From assembly GCA_023417815.1 (NCBI GenBank), contig JAEZEI010000079.1, positions 1 to 48,202 on the forward strand: 48,202 nt of DNA. The letters run 5' to 3'. The position numbers were made by a program, and so were the translations under genes. Source of the stretch: Bacteroidota bacterium (GTDB taxonomy: Bacteria; Bacteroidota; Bacteroidia; Chitinophagales; Chitinophagaceae). Below are positions 33,289-41,900 of the stretch, one piece after another. The first letter of the stretch is position 1. The number at the start of each line of letters is the position of its first letter. The notes below the pieces were generated by a model that was not told the origin of the DNA, searched no databases, and saw nothing but the letters and a program-made list of their open reading frames with translations.

Positions 33289-33311
33289 GTTCTCAATTAT
33301 TGGTGGATTAA

Positions 33312-33345
33312 AAAAGAGTGCTGGAATCAGCACTCTTTTCATTTT
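33312..33345. terminator. Strong bidirectional terminator
   Basis: A 12-bp perfect stem (AAAAGAGTGCTG with CAGCACTCTTTT) around a GAAT loop, with T runs on both strands, lies between the convergent RHS and isocitrate dehydrogenase genes. Confidence 0.93.
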
Positions 33346-33362
33346 ATCAATTTCGGGAAAAA

Positions 33363-34595
33363 TCATTTATTCATTCGCTTCTTTAGATTCTCATTTATAG
33401 CTTCGAGGAATTCCTCTGTGTACAAATAATGCTCGCCATGCGAAACCTTATTACCATGAATGCTTACTGCCAGGTCTTTGGTCATCTTCCCGCTTTCAAC
33501 AGTTTCAATGCAAACCTGTTCCAATGCATTACAAAAATCAATTAGTCCCTGGTTGCCGTCAAGCTTTCCCCGGAAGGCTAAACCCCGAGTCCATGCAAAG
33601 ATGGAAGCAATTGGATTTGTACTTGTCGGTTTTCCTGCCTGGTGATCGCGGTAATGCCGGGTAACGGTTCCGTGCGCCGCTTCTGCTTCCATGGTCTTCC
33701 CGTCAGGAGTTACCAGGACCGACGTCATCAATCCAAGACTACCAAAACCTTGCGCCACCGTATCACTCTGTACGTCACCATCGTAGTTCTTACAAGCCCA
33801 CACAAAATTTCCATTCCATTTCAATGCAGATGCAACCATATCATCAATCAGCCTGTGCTCGTAAGTGATACCCGCGCCAGCAAACTTCTCTTTAAATTCA
33901 TTCTGGTAAACTTCTTCAAATATATCTTTGAAGCGACCGTCATATTTTTTCAGGATGGTATTCTTGGTTGAAAGATATAATGGCCACTTCTTGGTAAGCG
34001 CCATGTTAAAACAACTCCTGGCAAAACCATAAATGCTTTCATCGGTGTTATACATGGTGAGTGCAACACCATCACCCTTGTAATTATACACCTCAAACAC
34101 CTCGGGCTCGCCACCTCCTTCGGGAGTAAAGGTCATCGTGAGTTTGCCTTTACCTTTTATTACAGTATCAGTTGCACGATACTGATCGCCAAAAGCATGT
34201 CTCCCTACTATAATCGGAGCATCCCAATTGGTTACAAGACGCGGAACATTCTTAATTACGATCGGTTCGCGGAAAACAGTTCCGTCGAGGATGTTTCGGA
34301 TAGTACCATTGGGGCTCTTCCACATCTGCTTAAGGTTAAACTCCTTTACGCGTTGTTCGTCGGGCGTAATGGTGGCGCACTTTATACCCACACCTACTTC
34401 CCTGATAGCGTTGGCAGCATCCACAGTTACCTGGTCATTGGTAGCATCCCTGTGTTCCATACCCAGGTCGAAATATTTTACGGGTACATCTATATAAGGG
34501 AAGATAAGTTTGTCTTTGATGAACTTCCAGATGATACGAGTCATCTCGTCTCCATCAAGTTCCACCACAGGATTAGTTACTTTGATCTTATTCAT
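33363..34595 (-). CDS. icd2: NADP-dependent isocitrate dehydrogenase, eukaryotic IDH1-like (type II)
   Basis: 410 residues that align by eye along the whole length with human cytosolic IDH1: ELDGDEMTRIIW, SPNGTIRNILDGTVFREPI, Arg132 in VGRHAFGDQYRATD (the same number as human Arg132), SGGFVWACKNYDGDVQSD-like metal-binding segment, and AAHGTVTRHYR. The Arg-His pair after HGTVT binds the NADP 2'-phosphate in this subfamily, so NADP use is expected. It is a different subfamily from the type I enzyme at 13570-14835, so the genome has two non-interchangeable versions of one reaction. Own promoter upstream, divergent from the rlmL-like gene. Confidence 0.95.
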   Translation of the reverse strand: MNKIKVTNPVVELDGDEMTRIIWKFIKDKLIFPYIDVPVKYFDLGMEHRDATNDQVTVDAANAIREVGVGIKCATITPDEQRVKEFNLKQMWKSPNGTIRNILDGTVFREPIVIKNVPRLVTNWDAPIIVGRHAFGDQYRATDTVIKGKGKLTMTFTPEGGGEPEVFEVYNYKGDGVALTMYNTDESIYGFARSCFNMALTKKWPLYLSTKNTILKKYDGRFKDIFEEVYQNEFKEKFAGAGITYEHRLIDDMVASALKWNGNFVWACKNYDGDVQSDTVAQGFGSLGLMTSVLVTPDGKTMEAEAAHGTVTRHYRDHQAGKPTSTNPIASIFAWTRGLAFRGKLDGNQGLIDFCNALEQVCIETVESGKMTKDLAVSIHGNKVSHGEHYLYTEEFLEAINENLKKRMNK

Positions 34596-34612
34596 TATCC
34601 ATAAAATTTGTG

Positions 34613-34620
34613 CAAAAATA
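34613..34620 (-). promoter_or_regulatory. -7 promoter box for the IDH1-like gene
   Basis: TATTTTTG on the minus strand fits TAnnTTTG and lies 17 bases before the ATG at 34595. Confidence 0.6.
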
Positions 34621-34658
34621 GGAGAAAGGGAATTATGAACGGGATGAAGCCAATAAGC

Positions 34659-34666
34659 TAAGTTTG
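34659..34666 (+). promoter_or_regulatory. -7 promoter box for the RlmL-like gene
   Basis: TAAGTTTG fits TAnnTTTG and ends only 4 bases before the ATG at 34671. If used, the message would start at or next to the start codon, i.e. be leaderless. Confidence 0.55.
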
Positions 34667-34670
34667 CACC

Positions 34671-35831
34671 ATGGCATTCTTACCCAGCAGGAGCAGGATA
34701 ATTATAACATGCAGCAACCGGTTATCTGCCTATCTTGAACAGGAGGTCAGAGAACTCGGATATTTACCGACTAAGGTGTTTAAGACCGGAGTTGAGCTAA
34801 TGGGCACCTTTTCTGACAGCATAAGATTGAACTTAAACCTTAGATGTGCGAGCCAGGTCCTGTACCAATTGAATTCATTCAAGGCAAGGAATGCTGATGC
34901 TCTGTACGAATTTTTGCGGACTCAACGCTGGGAGGACCTTATAGCAGCAGATGGATATTTTTCCATTACCAGTAATGTTTCCAATCCTACCATTACAAAT
35001 AATCTTTTCGCCAATGTTCGGGTTAAAGATGCAATTGTGGATCGATTTCGACTACAAAAAGGATCGCGCCCTGATTCAGGCTCCGCTTTGGACGGGATTG
35101 TTATTCACCTGTACTGGAAGGATGAGCAGGCTGAAATCTTCCTGGACACATCTGGTGAAACACTTTCCAAACACGGGTATAGAAAGATCCCAGGGAAAGC
35201 ACCAATGCTGGAATCCCTTGCCGCAGCCACTATTCTTGCTACGAAATGGAACAGGAACTCTCCCTTCGTAAATCCTATGTGTGGATCAGGAACCCTGGCT
35301 ATTGAAGCAGCACTGATCGCAACCAATCGCAGACCCGGGCTGTTCCGGGAGAATTATTCATTCATGCATGTGAACGGATTCGACCGTTCAAACTATAAAA
35401 AAGCCATTTCAGATCTCGAAAGATCAATTATCCCTGCTTCAGCTAAATTCATCGCAACAGATATCAGCAGTGATGCTGTAAATATATCGAAGGTGAATGC
35501 AAGTCATGCCGGAGTAGAAGAACTGATCCGGTTCGAGCAATGTGATTTTGCTGAAACCCCGGTTCCTTCAGAGCCAGGGATCATTTATTTTAACCCGGAA
35601 TACGGTGATCGCCTGGGATCTGAAAAAGACCTGGAAGCTTTATATAAAAGAATGGGTGATTTTATGAAAACGAACTGCCAGGGATACCTTGGATATATTT
35701 TCACTGGCAACCTTGAACTGGGGAAGAAAATAGGCCTGAAACCTGCCAGAAGAATAGAATTCTATACCAGTAAGATCGATTGCAGACTGTTTGAATATGA
35801 ACTTTATAAAGGAAGCCGGGAAAAGAAGTAA
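34671..35831 (+). CDS. THUMP-domain RNA guanine-N2 methyltransferase, RlmL N-terminal-type
   Basis: 386 residues. A THUMP-type RNA-binding region (about 45-160) precedes a class I methyltransferase with motif I NPMCGSGTLAIEAALIA (201-217), ATDISSDAV (262-270) and the catalytic motif IV. It matches the RlmL/YcbY branch that makes m2G in 23S rRNA (G2445 in E. coli). Motif IV is NPEYG (308-312) instead of the usual NPPYG. The flanking GDRLG continues the family pattern, so the gene is not obviously decayed. The start is the first ATG, right after the promoter box. Monocistronic, convergent with rfbD with a 19-base gap. Confidence 0.88.
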   Translation: MAFLPSRSRIIITCSNRLSAYLEQEVRELGYLPTKVFKTGVELMGTFSDSIRLNLNLRCASQVLYQLNSFKARNADALYEFLRTQRWEDLIAADGYFSITSNVSNPTITNNLFANVRVKDAIVDRFRLQKGSRPDSGSALDGIVIHLYWKDEQAEIFLDTSGETLSKHGYRKIPGKAPMLESLAAATILATKWNRNSPFVNPMCGSGTLAIEAALIATNRRPGLFRENYSFMHVNGFDRSNYKKAISDLERSIIPASAKFIATDISSDAVNISKVNASHAGVEELIRFEQCDFAETPVPSEPGIIYFNPEYGDRLGSEKDLEALYKRMGDFMKTNCQGYLGYIFTGNLELGKKIGLKPARRIEFYTSKIDCRLFEYELYKGSREKK

Positions 35832-35850
35832 ACCTTTTGGCGATTCACGC

Positions 35851-36699
35851 TTACGACATCAGACATCTGACCAGGCTTTCCCTCCAATCCAGCTGTTCAA
35901 TTTTATATTCTTCCATGATCCTGCTGCAGTCAAGTTCAGAATAGGGAGGGCGTTTGGCTTTCGTGATAAATTCAGAACTGCTTACCGGGATTATTTCTTT
36001 ATTGCTACCTGATAGATCCCGGATAGCTTCAGCAAATTGGAACCACGAGATCTTGCCTTTATTGGAATAATGGAAAATGCCGGGAACAAAAGCAGGTTGC
36101 CGGGTCATCCTAATGATCGCACTGGCAAGGTCTCCTGCAAAAGTTGGTGAGCCAAATTGATCATCCACCACCCTGAGTGGTTCATCTCTGGTCAGTTTGG
36201 AAAGTATAGCATTAACGAAATTCTTTCCTGTTTTGTTATAAAGCCAGGAAGTTCGGACAATAGCAGTACGGGGATTTGTTTCAAGAGAAAGTATTTCTCC
36301 TTTCAATTTAGATGCTCCGTATTTATTCAGTGGTGCAGTTTCATCGCCCGGCTTATAAGGCCGGTCAGCTTTTCCGTTGAAAACAAAATCTGTGGAGAGA
36401 TGAATGAGAAAAACACGGAACTCTTTGCAGGCCTCAGCAACCTGCTTCACACCATTTGCATTCACCTGGAAAGCAATATCCGGCTCTGTTTCTGCTTTTT
36501 CTACGTTGGTATATGCAGCGCAGTTTATACAATGCGTGAATTTATATTTCCCAAATACTTCATTTATTTCGGAGGCATTTGTGATATCGAGGTCTTTTGA
36601 GTTTGTGAAAACAAATTCTGCATCCTCTTTTGAAATGACTTTCTGAAGTTCACTTCCCAACTGTCCGCCGGAACCCGTTACCAGGATCTTTCTGTTCAT
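35851..36699 (-). CDS. rfbD: dTDP-4-dehydrorhamnose reductase
   Basis: Last step of dTDP-L-rhamnose synthesis. 282 residues, short-chain dehydrogenase fold: the NADPH loop GSGGQLGSEL at 9-18, LSTDFVFNG at about 101-109 and the Tyr127-x-x-x-Lys131 pair in NKYGASKLKGE. It overlaps the epimerase gene by one base (TAATG) and is the last gene of the seven-gene nucleotide-sugar operon. The first two rhamnose-pathway genes (rmlA, rmlB) are not in this window. Confidence 0.95.
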   Translation of the reverse strand: MNRKILVTGSGGQLGSELQKVISKEDAEFVFTNSKDLDITNASEINEVFGKYKFTHCINCAAYTNVEKAETEPDIAFQVNANGVKQVAEACKEFRVFLIHLSTDFVFNGKADRPYKPGDETAPLNKYGASKLKGEILSLETNPRTAIVRTSWLYNKTGKNFVNAILSKLTRDEPLRVVDDQFGSPTFAGDLASAIIRMTRQPAFVPGIFHYSNKGKISWFQFAEAIRDLSGSNKEIIPVSSSEFITKAKRPPYSELDCSRIMEEYKIEQLDWRESLVRCLMS

Positions 36700-37253
36700 T
36701 AGTAGTGAAAGGGAATATTAAGGTCTTTCAATAATGGGTACTGAAGGTCCTTAGGTGAAACAAGCTGCCTGTTACCCGGCACTTTCCAATCTATCCCCAG
36801 TGCAGGATCATTATAAAATAGCCCTCCTTCGGAAGAAGGATTATAAAATTCATCACACTTATAAAAGACTTCTGCTGATTCAGAAATTACTGAATAGCCA
36901 TGTGCGAATCCTTTCGGAATAAGTACCTGGGTATGGTTCTTATCTGACAATTCTATTGAAAAAGACAATCCAAAAGTTGGAGAACCTTTTCGCAAGTCTA
37001 CTACCGCATCGATAATGGAACCGGAAAGAACTCTTACAAGTTTAGTTTGGGCGAATGCGCCAGCCTGGAAATGAAGCCCCCGTATTGTACCGAAGTGAGA
37101 CTTTGCCTGGTTATCCTGAACAAACGAAAAATTGATCCCCGCTTCCTGTAGCGTCATTTTATTATAGCTTTCAAAAAAGTAACCTCTGTGGTCTTCGAAA
37201 ACTTTTGGTTGCAGAATCAGCAACCCGGGAAATGCTGTTTGCTCGATCGTCAT
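36699..37253 (-). CDS. rfbC: dTDP-4-dehydrorhamnose 3,5-epimerase
   Basis: 184 residues, the usual length. The cupin-fold signature is present: EDHRGYFFESY, catalytic His61 in RGLHFQ, Lys71 in QTKLVRV, the VVDLRKGSPTFG strand and Tyr131 in FYKCDEFY. Acts just before RfbD. Overlaps the upstream epimerase gene by ATGA and the downstream rfbD by one base, so the three are translationally linked. Confidence 0.96.
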   Translation of the reverse strand: MTIEQTAFPGLLILQPKVFEDHRGYFFESYNKMTLQEAGINFSFVQDNQAKSHFGTIRGLHFQAGAFAQTKLVRVLSGSIIDAVVDLRKGSPTFGLSFSIELSDKNHTQVLIPKGFAHGYSVISESAEVFYKCDEFYNPSSEGGLFYNDPALGIDWKVPGNRQLVSPKDLQYPLLKDLNIPFHY

Positions 37254-38242
37254 GCTTTTATGGAACTGTAAATTTCCTTAAAATAAGCGATGGTATCAAT
37301 AAGTCCTTCCTCAAACCGCCGTGTTGGCTGGTAACCCAGAAGTTGTTTTGCCCTTGAAATATCAGCAAGAGAATTTCTTATATCACCTTCTCTCGGTTCA
37401 CGATGAACCGGCTTCCAGTCACTTTCTAAATATTTTGCACATGCTTCATAGAGATAATTCACAGAATAGCTCTCGCCAACAGCAACATTATAAACTGTAT
37501 CACGGGCTTCAGGATTTTCAGTCAGCATTCCCTTAATGTTTACCTGGACGGCATTTTCAACAAACGTGAAGTCACGGGTTTGCTCGCCGTCACCATTAAT
37601 ATATACAGGGGTGCGGTTAATGATCCCTTTTACAAACAGGGGGATGACCGCAGCATAGGGACCATCAGGATCCTGGCGTGGACCGAAAATGTTGAAATAA
37701 CGGAAACCCATTAAATTTAAACCATAGGCTTTGGCAAAAACTGATGCAAATAATTCATCTGTGCGTTTGCTTACTGCATAAGGCGATAAAGCATTACCTA
37801 TCCTGTCTTCCTGTTTTGGAAGTGTTTTTTCGTCACCATATACCGATGAAGAAGATGCATAAACAAACTGCTTCACTCCTTGAGACACCGCAGCCTTTGC
37901 CATATTAACAAACCCGGTGATATTCACATCACTGAAAAGTGCAGGTTCCTTCATACTGCGTGGAACTGATCCGAGTGCAGCCTGGTGACTTACATAATCT
38001 ATTCCTTCGCAACATTGTTCACAAAGGGCAGCATTCCTTATGTCTCCTTCAATAAACTCAAAAGCCGGGTACTGCTTCAAAACAGCCAGATTTTTGTGGA
38101 AGCCATTAGCCATGTTGTCAAAAACACGGACATGACGGGCACCGTTTTTTAGCAGGTATTCAGCTATATGACTGCCGATAAAACCTGCACCACCCGTTAC
38201 GAGAAAGCTACTTGAAGACAGATCTTTGTTATGAAAATTCAC
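37250..38242 (-). CDS. UDP-N-acetylhexosamine / UDP-hexosaminuronate 4-epimerase (WbpP/TviC type)
   Basis: 330 residues, extended short-chain dehydrogenase. NAD loop GGAGFIGSH at 17-25, Tyr155-x-x-x-Lys159 in SPYAVSKR, and GFRYFNIFGPRQDPDGPYAAVIP typical of WbpP/TviC epimerases, as are HQAALGSVPRS and the REPREGDIRNSLADISRA C-terminal patch. Its neighbour upstream is a TviB-like dehydrogenase; the TviB-TviC pair converts UDP-GlcNAc to UDP-GlcNAcA and then to UDP-GalNAcA. Epimerisation of UDP-GlcNAc itself is the alternative, and the two cannot be separated by eye. Confidence 0.88.
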   Translation of the reverse strand: MNFHNKDLSSSSFLVTGGAGFIGSHIAEYLLKNGARHVRVFDNMANGFHKNLAVLKQYPAFEFIEGDIRNAALCEQCCEGIDYVSHQAALGSVPRSMKEPALFSDVNITGFVNMAKAAVSQGVKQFVYASSSSVYGDEKTLPKQEDRIGNALSPYAVSKRTDELFASVFAKAYGLNLMGFRYFNIFGPRQDPDGPYAAVIPLFVKGIINRTPVYINGDGEQTRDFTFVENAVQVNIKGMLTENPEARDTVYNVAVGESYSVNYLYEACAKYLESDWKPVHREPREGDIRNSLADISRAKQLLGYQPTRRFEEGLIDTIAYFKEIYSSIKA

Positions 38243-38252
38243 TCTGTTTTTA

Positions 38253-39542
38253 TTAAAGGCTCCAATAATTCCTGCTCGTGATCTTTCCCCTGAAGATGCC
38301 CTTAAGATCAGCGATCAGTCCATGTGGTTTTGTAATGGAAGCGAAATAGGCATCATCGAGGCTAAGATATTCAGCATGGGGGACTGTTATGATCACTGCA
38401 TCATAATCTCTTCCTGCCTTTTCTGCCAATGGGAAACCATACTCATGCTCTAGCTCCTCACTGGAAGCATAAGGGTCGGTCACATCCACATTCAATAAAA
38501 AAGATGTTAGTTCTTTCACCACATCAGCAACTTTACTATTCCTGATATCGCTTACATTTTCTTTAAAAGTAGCCCCCATTACCAGAACCCTGGCTTCCTT
38601 AACGTTACCATTATTCTGAATTATATATCGTAATACTTTCCTTGCCACATAAGGACCCATTCCATCATTGATCACCCGGCCGGCCAGAATAACCCGGCTG
38701 TCATAACCAAGTTGTTTTGATTTATGGGTGAGGTAATAAGGATCCACACCTATGCAATGTCCGCCAACAAGCCCTGGTGAAAACTTCAGAAAATTCCATT
38801 TGGTGCCGGCAGCCTGTAAAACTTCAAAAGTATTGATCCCCATCCTGTCGAAAATGATGGATAACTCATTCATCAGGGCGATATTAAGATCGCGCTGGGT
38901 ATTTTCAATGATCTTTGCAGCTTCTGCAACCTTTATAGAAGAAGCCCTGTGAACTCCGGCCTTTACAACCATCTCATAAACCCGGGCTATTGTTTCCAGG
39001 CTTTCTTCACAGCATCCGCTTACAACTTTAACGATAGTAGTAATTGTATGCTCTTTATCCCCTGGGTTTATCCGTTCAGGGGAATACCCTGCCTTGAAAT
39101 CAGTGACCATTTTAAGTCCTGATAATTCCTCTATGATAGGGATGCAGTCTTCTTCGGTACAACCCGGGTACACGGTACTTTCAAAGACAACATAATCGCC
39201 TTTTTTGATCACTTTGCCGATGGTTTCACTTGCCTTTGTTACAGGCACAAGATCGGGGACATTATGTTCATCGACAGGAGTGGGAACCGCTACTATAAAG
39301 AAGTTCGCACGCTTCAACACCTCGAGATCATTCGTAAAGGTAATATCACAACCATCGAATGCTTCAGGTTCCAGTTCCTGGCTGGGATCTATGCGATTGC
39401 GCATCATCTCAACACGTCCTGCATTAATATCGAAGCCTATCACCTTTATTTTTCTTGCAAATTCCAGGGCGATAGGAAGGCCTACATATCCTAATCCTAT
39501 TACAGCAAGTTCCTTTTTCTTTTCTAACAGATCCTGGTACAT
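38253..39542 (-). CDS. UDP-N-acetylglucosamine 6-dehydrogenase-like nucleotide sugar dehydrogenase (TviB/WbpA type)
   Basis: 429 residues. NAD loop VIGLGYVGLP at 14-23, VPTPVDEHNVPDL, STVYPGCTEE, the conserved YSPERINPGD (TviB/WbpA-type) and catalytic Cys263 in VGGHCIGVDPYYL. The SPERINPGD and HCIGVDPYYLTHK patches separate it from the UDP-glucose dehydrogenase further up the operon. Oxidises the C6 hydroxyl to a carboxylate with two NAD+. It is followed 10 bases later by the matching 4-epimerase. Confidence 0.9.
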   Translation of the reverse strand: MYQDLLEKKKELAVIGLGYVGLPIALEFARKIKVIGFDINAGRVEMMRNRIDPSQELEPEAFDGCDITFTNDLEVLKRANFFIVAVPTPVDEHNVPDLVPVTKASETIGKVIKKGDYVVFESTVYPGCTEEDCIPIIEELSGLKMVTDFKAGYSPERINPGDKEHTITTIVKVVSGCCEESLETIARVYEMVVKAGVHRASSIKVAEAAKIIENTQRDLNIALMNELSIIFDRMGINTFEVLQAAGTKWNFLKFSPGLVGGHCIGVDPYYLTHKSKQLGYDSRVILAGRVINDGMGPYVARKVLRYIIQNNGNVKEARVLVMGATFKENVSDIRNSKVADVVKELTSFLLNVDVTDPYASSEELEHEYGFPLAEKAGRDYDAVIITVPHAEYLSLDDAYFASITKPHGLIADLKGIFRGKITSRNYWSL

Positions 39543-39546
39543 TAGC

Positions 39547-40530
39547 TCAATACTTTTTTTGAAATTCTTTGGGTTGCTTTACTAGCTCTTCTTTAGGAAG
39601 GGATTTGAAATATTCGTAGGTGATCTTTAACCCGTCAGCGCGCGAAACCTTAGGTTCCCATCCAAGTAATTGTTTCGCCCTTGTGATGTCAGGCTGGCGT
39701 TGTTTGGGATCATCAACCGGCAAAGGTTTGTATACAATTTTTTGAGTCGTTCCTGTCAGCTTGATAATCTCTTCTGCAAATGCCTTCAATGATATTTCAT
39801 CGGGATTACCAATATTAACGGGATGTGCATAATCGCTCATCAACAACCTGTAAATGCCTTCCACCAGGTCATCTACATAACAAAAGCTCCGGGTTTGGGA
39901 GCCATCGCCAAATACAGTAAGATCTTCTCCTCTCAATGCCTGGCCAATGAAAGCAGGCAATGCACGCCCGTCGTTCAATCGCATGCGCGGGCCATAGGTA
40001 TTAAAGATCCTTACTATCCGGGTCTCAACTTTATGGAATGTATGATAAGCCATAGTTATGGCCTCCTGGAAACGCTTAGCTTCATCGTAAACGCCCCGCG
40101 GTCCGATAGGATTTACGTTTCCCCAATAATCTTCATTCTGTGGGTGTACAAGCGGATCACCATAAACCTCGCTTGTACTTGCAACAAGGATCCGCGCATT
40201 TTTTGCAAGAGCAAGTCCAAGGCAATTATGTGTTCCCAATGATCCAACTTTAAGGGTCTGGATAGGTATCTTAAGATAATCGATAGGACTTGCCGGGGAT
40301 GCGAAGTGCAATATATAATCCAGATGACCGGGTACATGAATGAACCTGGAAACATCATGATGATAAAATTCAAAATTCTCCAGCGGAAACAGATGCTGGA
40401 TATTGTTAAGGTCGCCGGTGATCAGATTATCCATTCCAATCACATGGTAACCTTCCTTTATGAACCGGTCACAAAGATGTGAACCCAGGAAGCCGGCAGC
40501 GCCAGTTATCAGTATCCGCTTTTTTGACAC
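39547..40530 (-). CDS. uxs: UDP-glucuronate decarboxylase (UDP-xylose synthase)
   Basis: 327 residues, short-chain dehydrogenase fold: NAD loop GAAGFLGSH at 10-18, FASPASPIDYLKIPIQTLKVGSLGT (typical of UXS enzymes), ASTSEVYGDP, Tyr148 and Lys152 in VYDEAKR, and RIFNTYGPRM. Turns UDP-glucuronate into UDP-xylose. Its substrate is made by the UDP-glucose dehydrogenase encoded directly upstream, with a one-base overlap between the genes. The residue after Lys is the family's Arg, which supports UXS rather than dTDP-glucose dehydratase. Confidence 0.93.
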   Translation of the reverse strand: MSKKRILITGAAGFLGSHLCDRFIKEGYHVIGMDNLITGDLNNIQHLFPLENFEFYHHDVSRFIHVPGHLDYILHFASPASPIDYLKIPIQTLKVGSLGTHNCLGLALAKNARILVASTSEVYGDPLVHPQNEDYWGNVNPIGPRGVYDEAKRFQEAITMAYHTFHKVETRIVRIFNTYGPRMRLNDGRALPAFIGQALRGEDLTVFGDGSQTRSFCYVDDLVEGIYRLLMSDYAHPVNIGNPDEISLKAFAEEIIKLTGTTQKIVYKPLPVDDPKQRQPDITRAKQLLGWEPKVSRADGLKITYEYFKSLPKEELVKQPKEFQKKY

Positions 40531-41888
40531 TATTTACAATTTACATTATCAGATTTGGTAACCTTCCTTCTTCCAACGCTTTCATAGTGGAATCCCAGTT
40601 CCTCCATATGGTTCAAATCGAAAAGGTTTCTACCATCAAAGATCACTTTGTTCTTCAACATTGAAGTTATCCTTGAAAAATCAGGGGTCCTGAATTCATT
40701 CCATTCAGTAGCGATTACTAGGGCATCAGCGTTCTTCAGGGTTTCATACTGCGTATCCGAAAAGACGATCTTGTTCCCGAGTTGGGCTTTAACGTTGTTC
40801 ATCGCTTCCGGATCAAAAGCAGATACTGTTGCACCTGCTTTAACCAGTTCTTCAATGATATATAATGCGGGCGCCTCCCTTATATCATCAGTATTGGGCT
40901 TAAAGGCCAACCCCCAGAGTGCAAAGTGTTTTCCTTTAAGATCACCAAAATATTCCCTGATCTTTGGAAGAAGGTGCATTTTTTGATTATCGTTCACTTC
41001 CATAACGGCAGACAGTATCCGAAAATCGTAATCAACTTCCTGGGCAGAACGGGCGAGCGCCTGAACATCTTTCGGAAAACAGCTTCCACCGTACCCGATA
41101 CCTGGGAACAAAAAGCGCTTACCGATCCTTTCATCACTACCGATCCCTCTTCGAACCATGTCCACATCTGCACCCAGTCGTTCACACATTTGAGCGATCT
41201 CATTCATGAAACTGATCTTTGTAGCAAGGAATGAGTTTGCGGCATATTTTGTTAGTTCAGCCGATTTTTCATCCATGAAAAGAATAGGATTTCCCTGACG
41301 AACGAAAGGAACGTAAAGATCATTCATGATCTTTATCGCCTTTTCAGAACTGGTACCGATCACTACCCTGTCGGGTTTCATGAAATCCTCGACAGCTACG
41401 CCTTCCCGCAAAAATTCCGGATTACTTACAACATCGAAGGCATCACTAAGATCCTTATTCAGCTCCAGTCCTGCCTTCAGGATCTCCTGCCTTACTTTTT
41501 CAGCAGTACCTACGGGGACGGTGCTCTTATCTATGACTACCTTATAATCATCTGTCTTTAGTAATTTGCCCAGGTCAGATGCAACTCCAAGAATGTATTT
41601 AAGATCAGCACTACCGTTTTCGCCCGGAGGGGTCGGAAGCGCGAGAAATAATACCTGGGCATCTACAATGGCATCAGCCAGTGAAGTTGTAAACAACAAA
41701 CGGCCTTCCTTTTGGTTGCGTAGAAATAATTTTTCAAGGCCAGGTTCATAAATGGTGATCTGCCCGGAGGTAAGTTTGTCAACTTTGGATTGATCTATAT
41801 CCACGCAGGTTACGGTGTTTCCCGTTTCTGCAAAACAGGTTCCGGTTACAAGCCCAACATAACCGGTTCCAACAACTGCGATCTTCAT
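40530..41888 (-). CDS. ugd: UDP-glucose 6-dehydrogenase
   Basis: 452 residues. NAD loop VVGTGYVGLVTG at 5-16, DKSTVPVGTAEKV, SNPEFLREGVAVEDFMKPDR-type patch, and the catalytic Cys270 in GYGGSCFPKDVQAL. Converts UDP-glucose to UDP-glucuronate, the substrate for the decarboxylase that follows. Also supplies acidic sugar for surface polysaccharides. 12 bases after the aminotransferase gene. Confidence 0.96.
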   Translation of the reverse strand: MKIAVVGTGYVGLVTGTCFAETGNTVTCVDIDQSKVDKLTSGQITIYEPGLEKLFLRNQKEGRLLFTTSLADAIVDAQVLFLALPTPPGENGSADLKYILGVASDLGKLLKTDDYKVVIDKSTVPVGTAEKVRQEILKAGLELNKDLSDAFDVVSNPEFLREGVAVEDFMKPDRVVIGTSSEKAIKIMNDLYVPFVRQGNPILFMDEKSAELTKYAANSFLATKISFMNEIAQMCERLGADVDMVRRGIGSDERIGKRFLFPGIGYGGSCFPKDVQALARSAQEVDYDFRILSAVMEVNDNQKMHLLPKIREYFGDLKGKHFALWGLAFKPNTDDIREAPALYIIEELVKAGATVSAFDPEAMNNVKAQLGNKIVFSDTQYETLKNADALVIATEWNEFRTPDFSRITSMLKNKVIFDGRNLFDLNHMEELGFHYESVGRRKVTKSDNVNCK

Positions 41889-41900
41889 TCGCCTTTAGTT

